Source: Lutibacter citreus (GTDB lineage Bacteria; Bacteroidota; Bacteroidia; Flavobacteriales; Flavobacteriaceae). Taken from it: 64,000 nucleotides of DNA. The stretch is from positions 682,001-746,000 of the forward strand of contig NZ_QEIH01000001.1 of assembly GCF_003260195.1 (NCBI RefSeq). The letters run 5' to 3'. Below are positions 63,983-64,000 of this stretch, piece by piece; within the stretch, counting starts at the first letter, position 1; each line of letters begins with the position of its first letter. Under the pieces are notes generated by a model. That model ran no database searches. It was not told where the DNA came from and saw only the letters and a program-made list of their open reading frames with translations. The position numbers were made by a program, and so were the translations under genes.

Positions 63983-64000
63983 ATGAGTTTGAAAAAACAA
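63983..64000 (+). CDS. Start of a gene cut by the window end
   Basis: ATG at 63983 followed by codons for SLKKQ up to the edge. The promoter and operator-like repeat directly upstream support a real start. Nothing can be said about function from six residues. Confidence 0.45.

Overview
This window is chromosomal DNA from a member of the Bacteroidota, most likely a marine or sediment Flavobacteriaceae. The evidence is low G+C, A/T-rich leaders with no Shine-Dalgarno sequences, and the -7 promoter element TAnnTTTG in front of more than twenty genes. Family-typical gene forms agree: an Hpt-adenylate kinase fusion, a SecD-SecF fusion, a ResB-CcsA fusion, a GatB-AspRS fusion, LysM/BlaR-TonB proteins, and DUF4136, DUF4197 and DUF5522 proteins. 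The genus cannot be fixed from the sequence. No rRNA, tRNA, CRISPR array, prophage or intact insertion sequence was seen.

Layout. 1-2.6 kb: start of a leftward membrane gene, then a BlaI/BlaR1-type repressor-metalloprotease pair with three copies of one operator, followed by a TonB-domain lipoprotein. 2.7-18.3 kb: housekeeping genes (obg, hpt-adk, secDF, fhs, mdh, a DUF6588-like protein, gyrB, guaA, a LysM/periplasmic-binding lipoprotein-like protein, a TPR membrane protein). 18.4-23.2 kb: cytochrome c synthetase ccsBA and tryptophanase. 23.3-35.8 kb: a denitrification island holding an Rrf2/NsrR-type sensor, norC, norB, nirK fused to cytochrome c, nirV, a SCO copper chaperone, norQ, norD, the Fe-S repair protein Ric, a hemerythrin-PAS protein, norE- and norF-like genes and an outer-membrane porin. 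35.9-41.6 kb: DUF423 and the leftward gatC-gatA-gatB/aspS operon. 41.8-47.3 kb: recQ, a VTT-family membrane protein, a small helical protein, a soluble PAS histidine kinase, and a leftward pair of a tiny cysteine-rich peptide and a SigZ-type sigma factor with cysteines at its C terminus. 47.4-59.9 kb: icmF, purU, small lipoproteins, a signal-less metal-receptor protein, pyrF, an orphan permease, tpiA, prmA, a lactonase-fold protein and clpS. 60-63.6 kb: a leftward biotin-dependent acyl-CoA carboxylase operon. The last 430 bases are a regulatory region leading into a gene cut by the window end.

How the parts fit. The denitrification island can carry nitrite to nitric oxide and nitrous oxide; nosZ and nitrate reductase are not in the window. 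Near-perfect palindromes TGAC-N4-GTCA sit about 40 bases upstream of the predicted starts of norC, the porin and the distant mdh gene. That is the class II position for an activator of the CRP/FNR/HcpR kind, whose gene is not here. CcsBA supplies cytochrome c assembly for NorC and the NirK tail. Formate/folate genes (fhs, purU) and acyl-CoA genes (icmF, carboxylase) are separate metabolic threads.

The least explained items are the cysteine-rich peptide-SigZ pair, the three-operator BlaI region, a dispersed repeat that also lies in frame inside icmF and occurs in a related form inside a terminator loop, competing hairpins over the start codon of the LysM gene, and two genes predicted to be leaderless.
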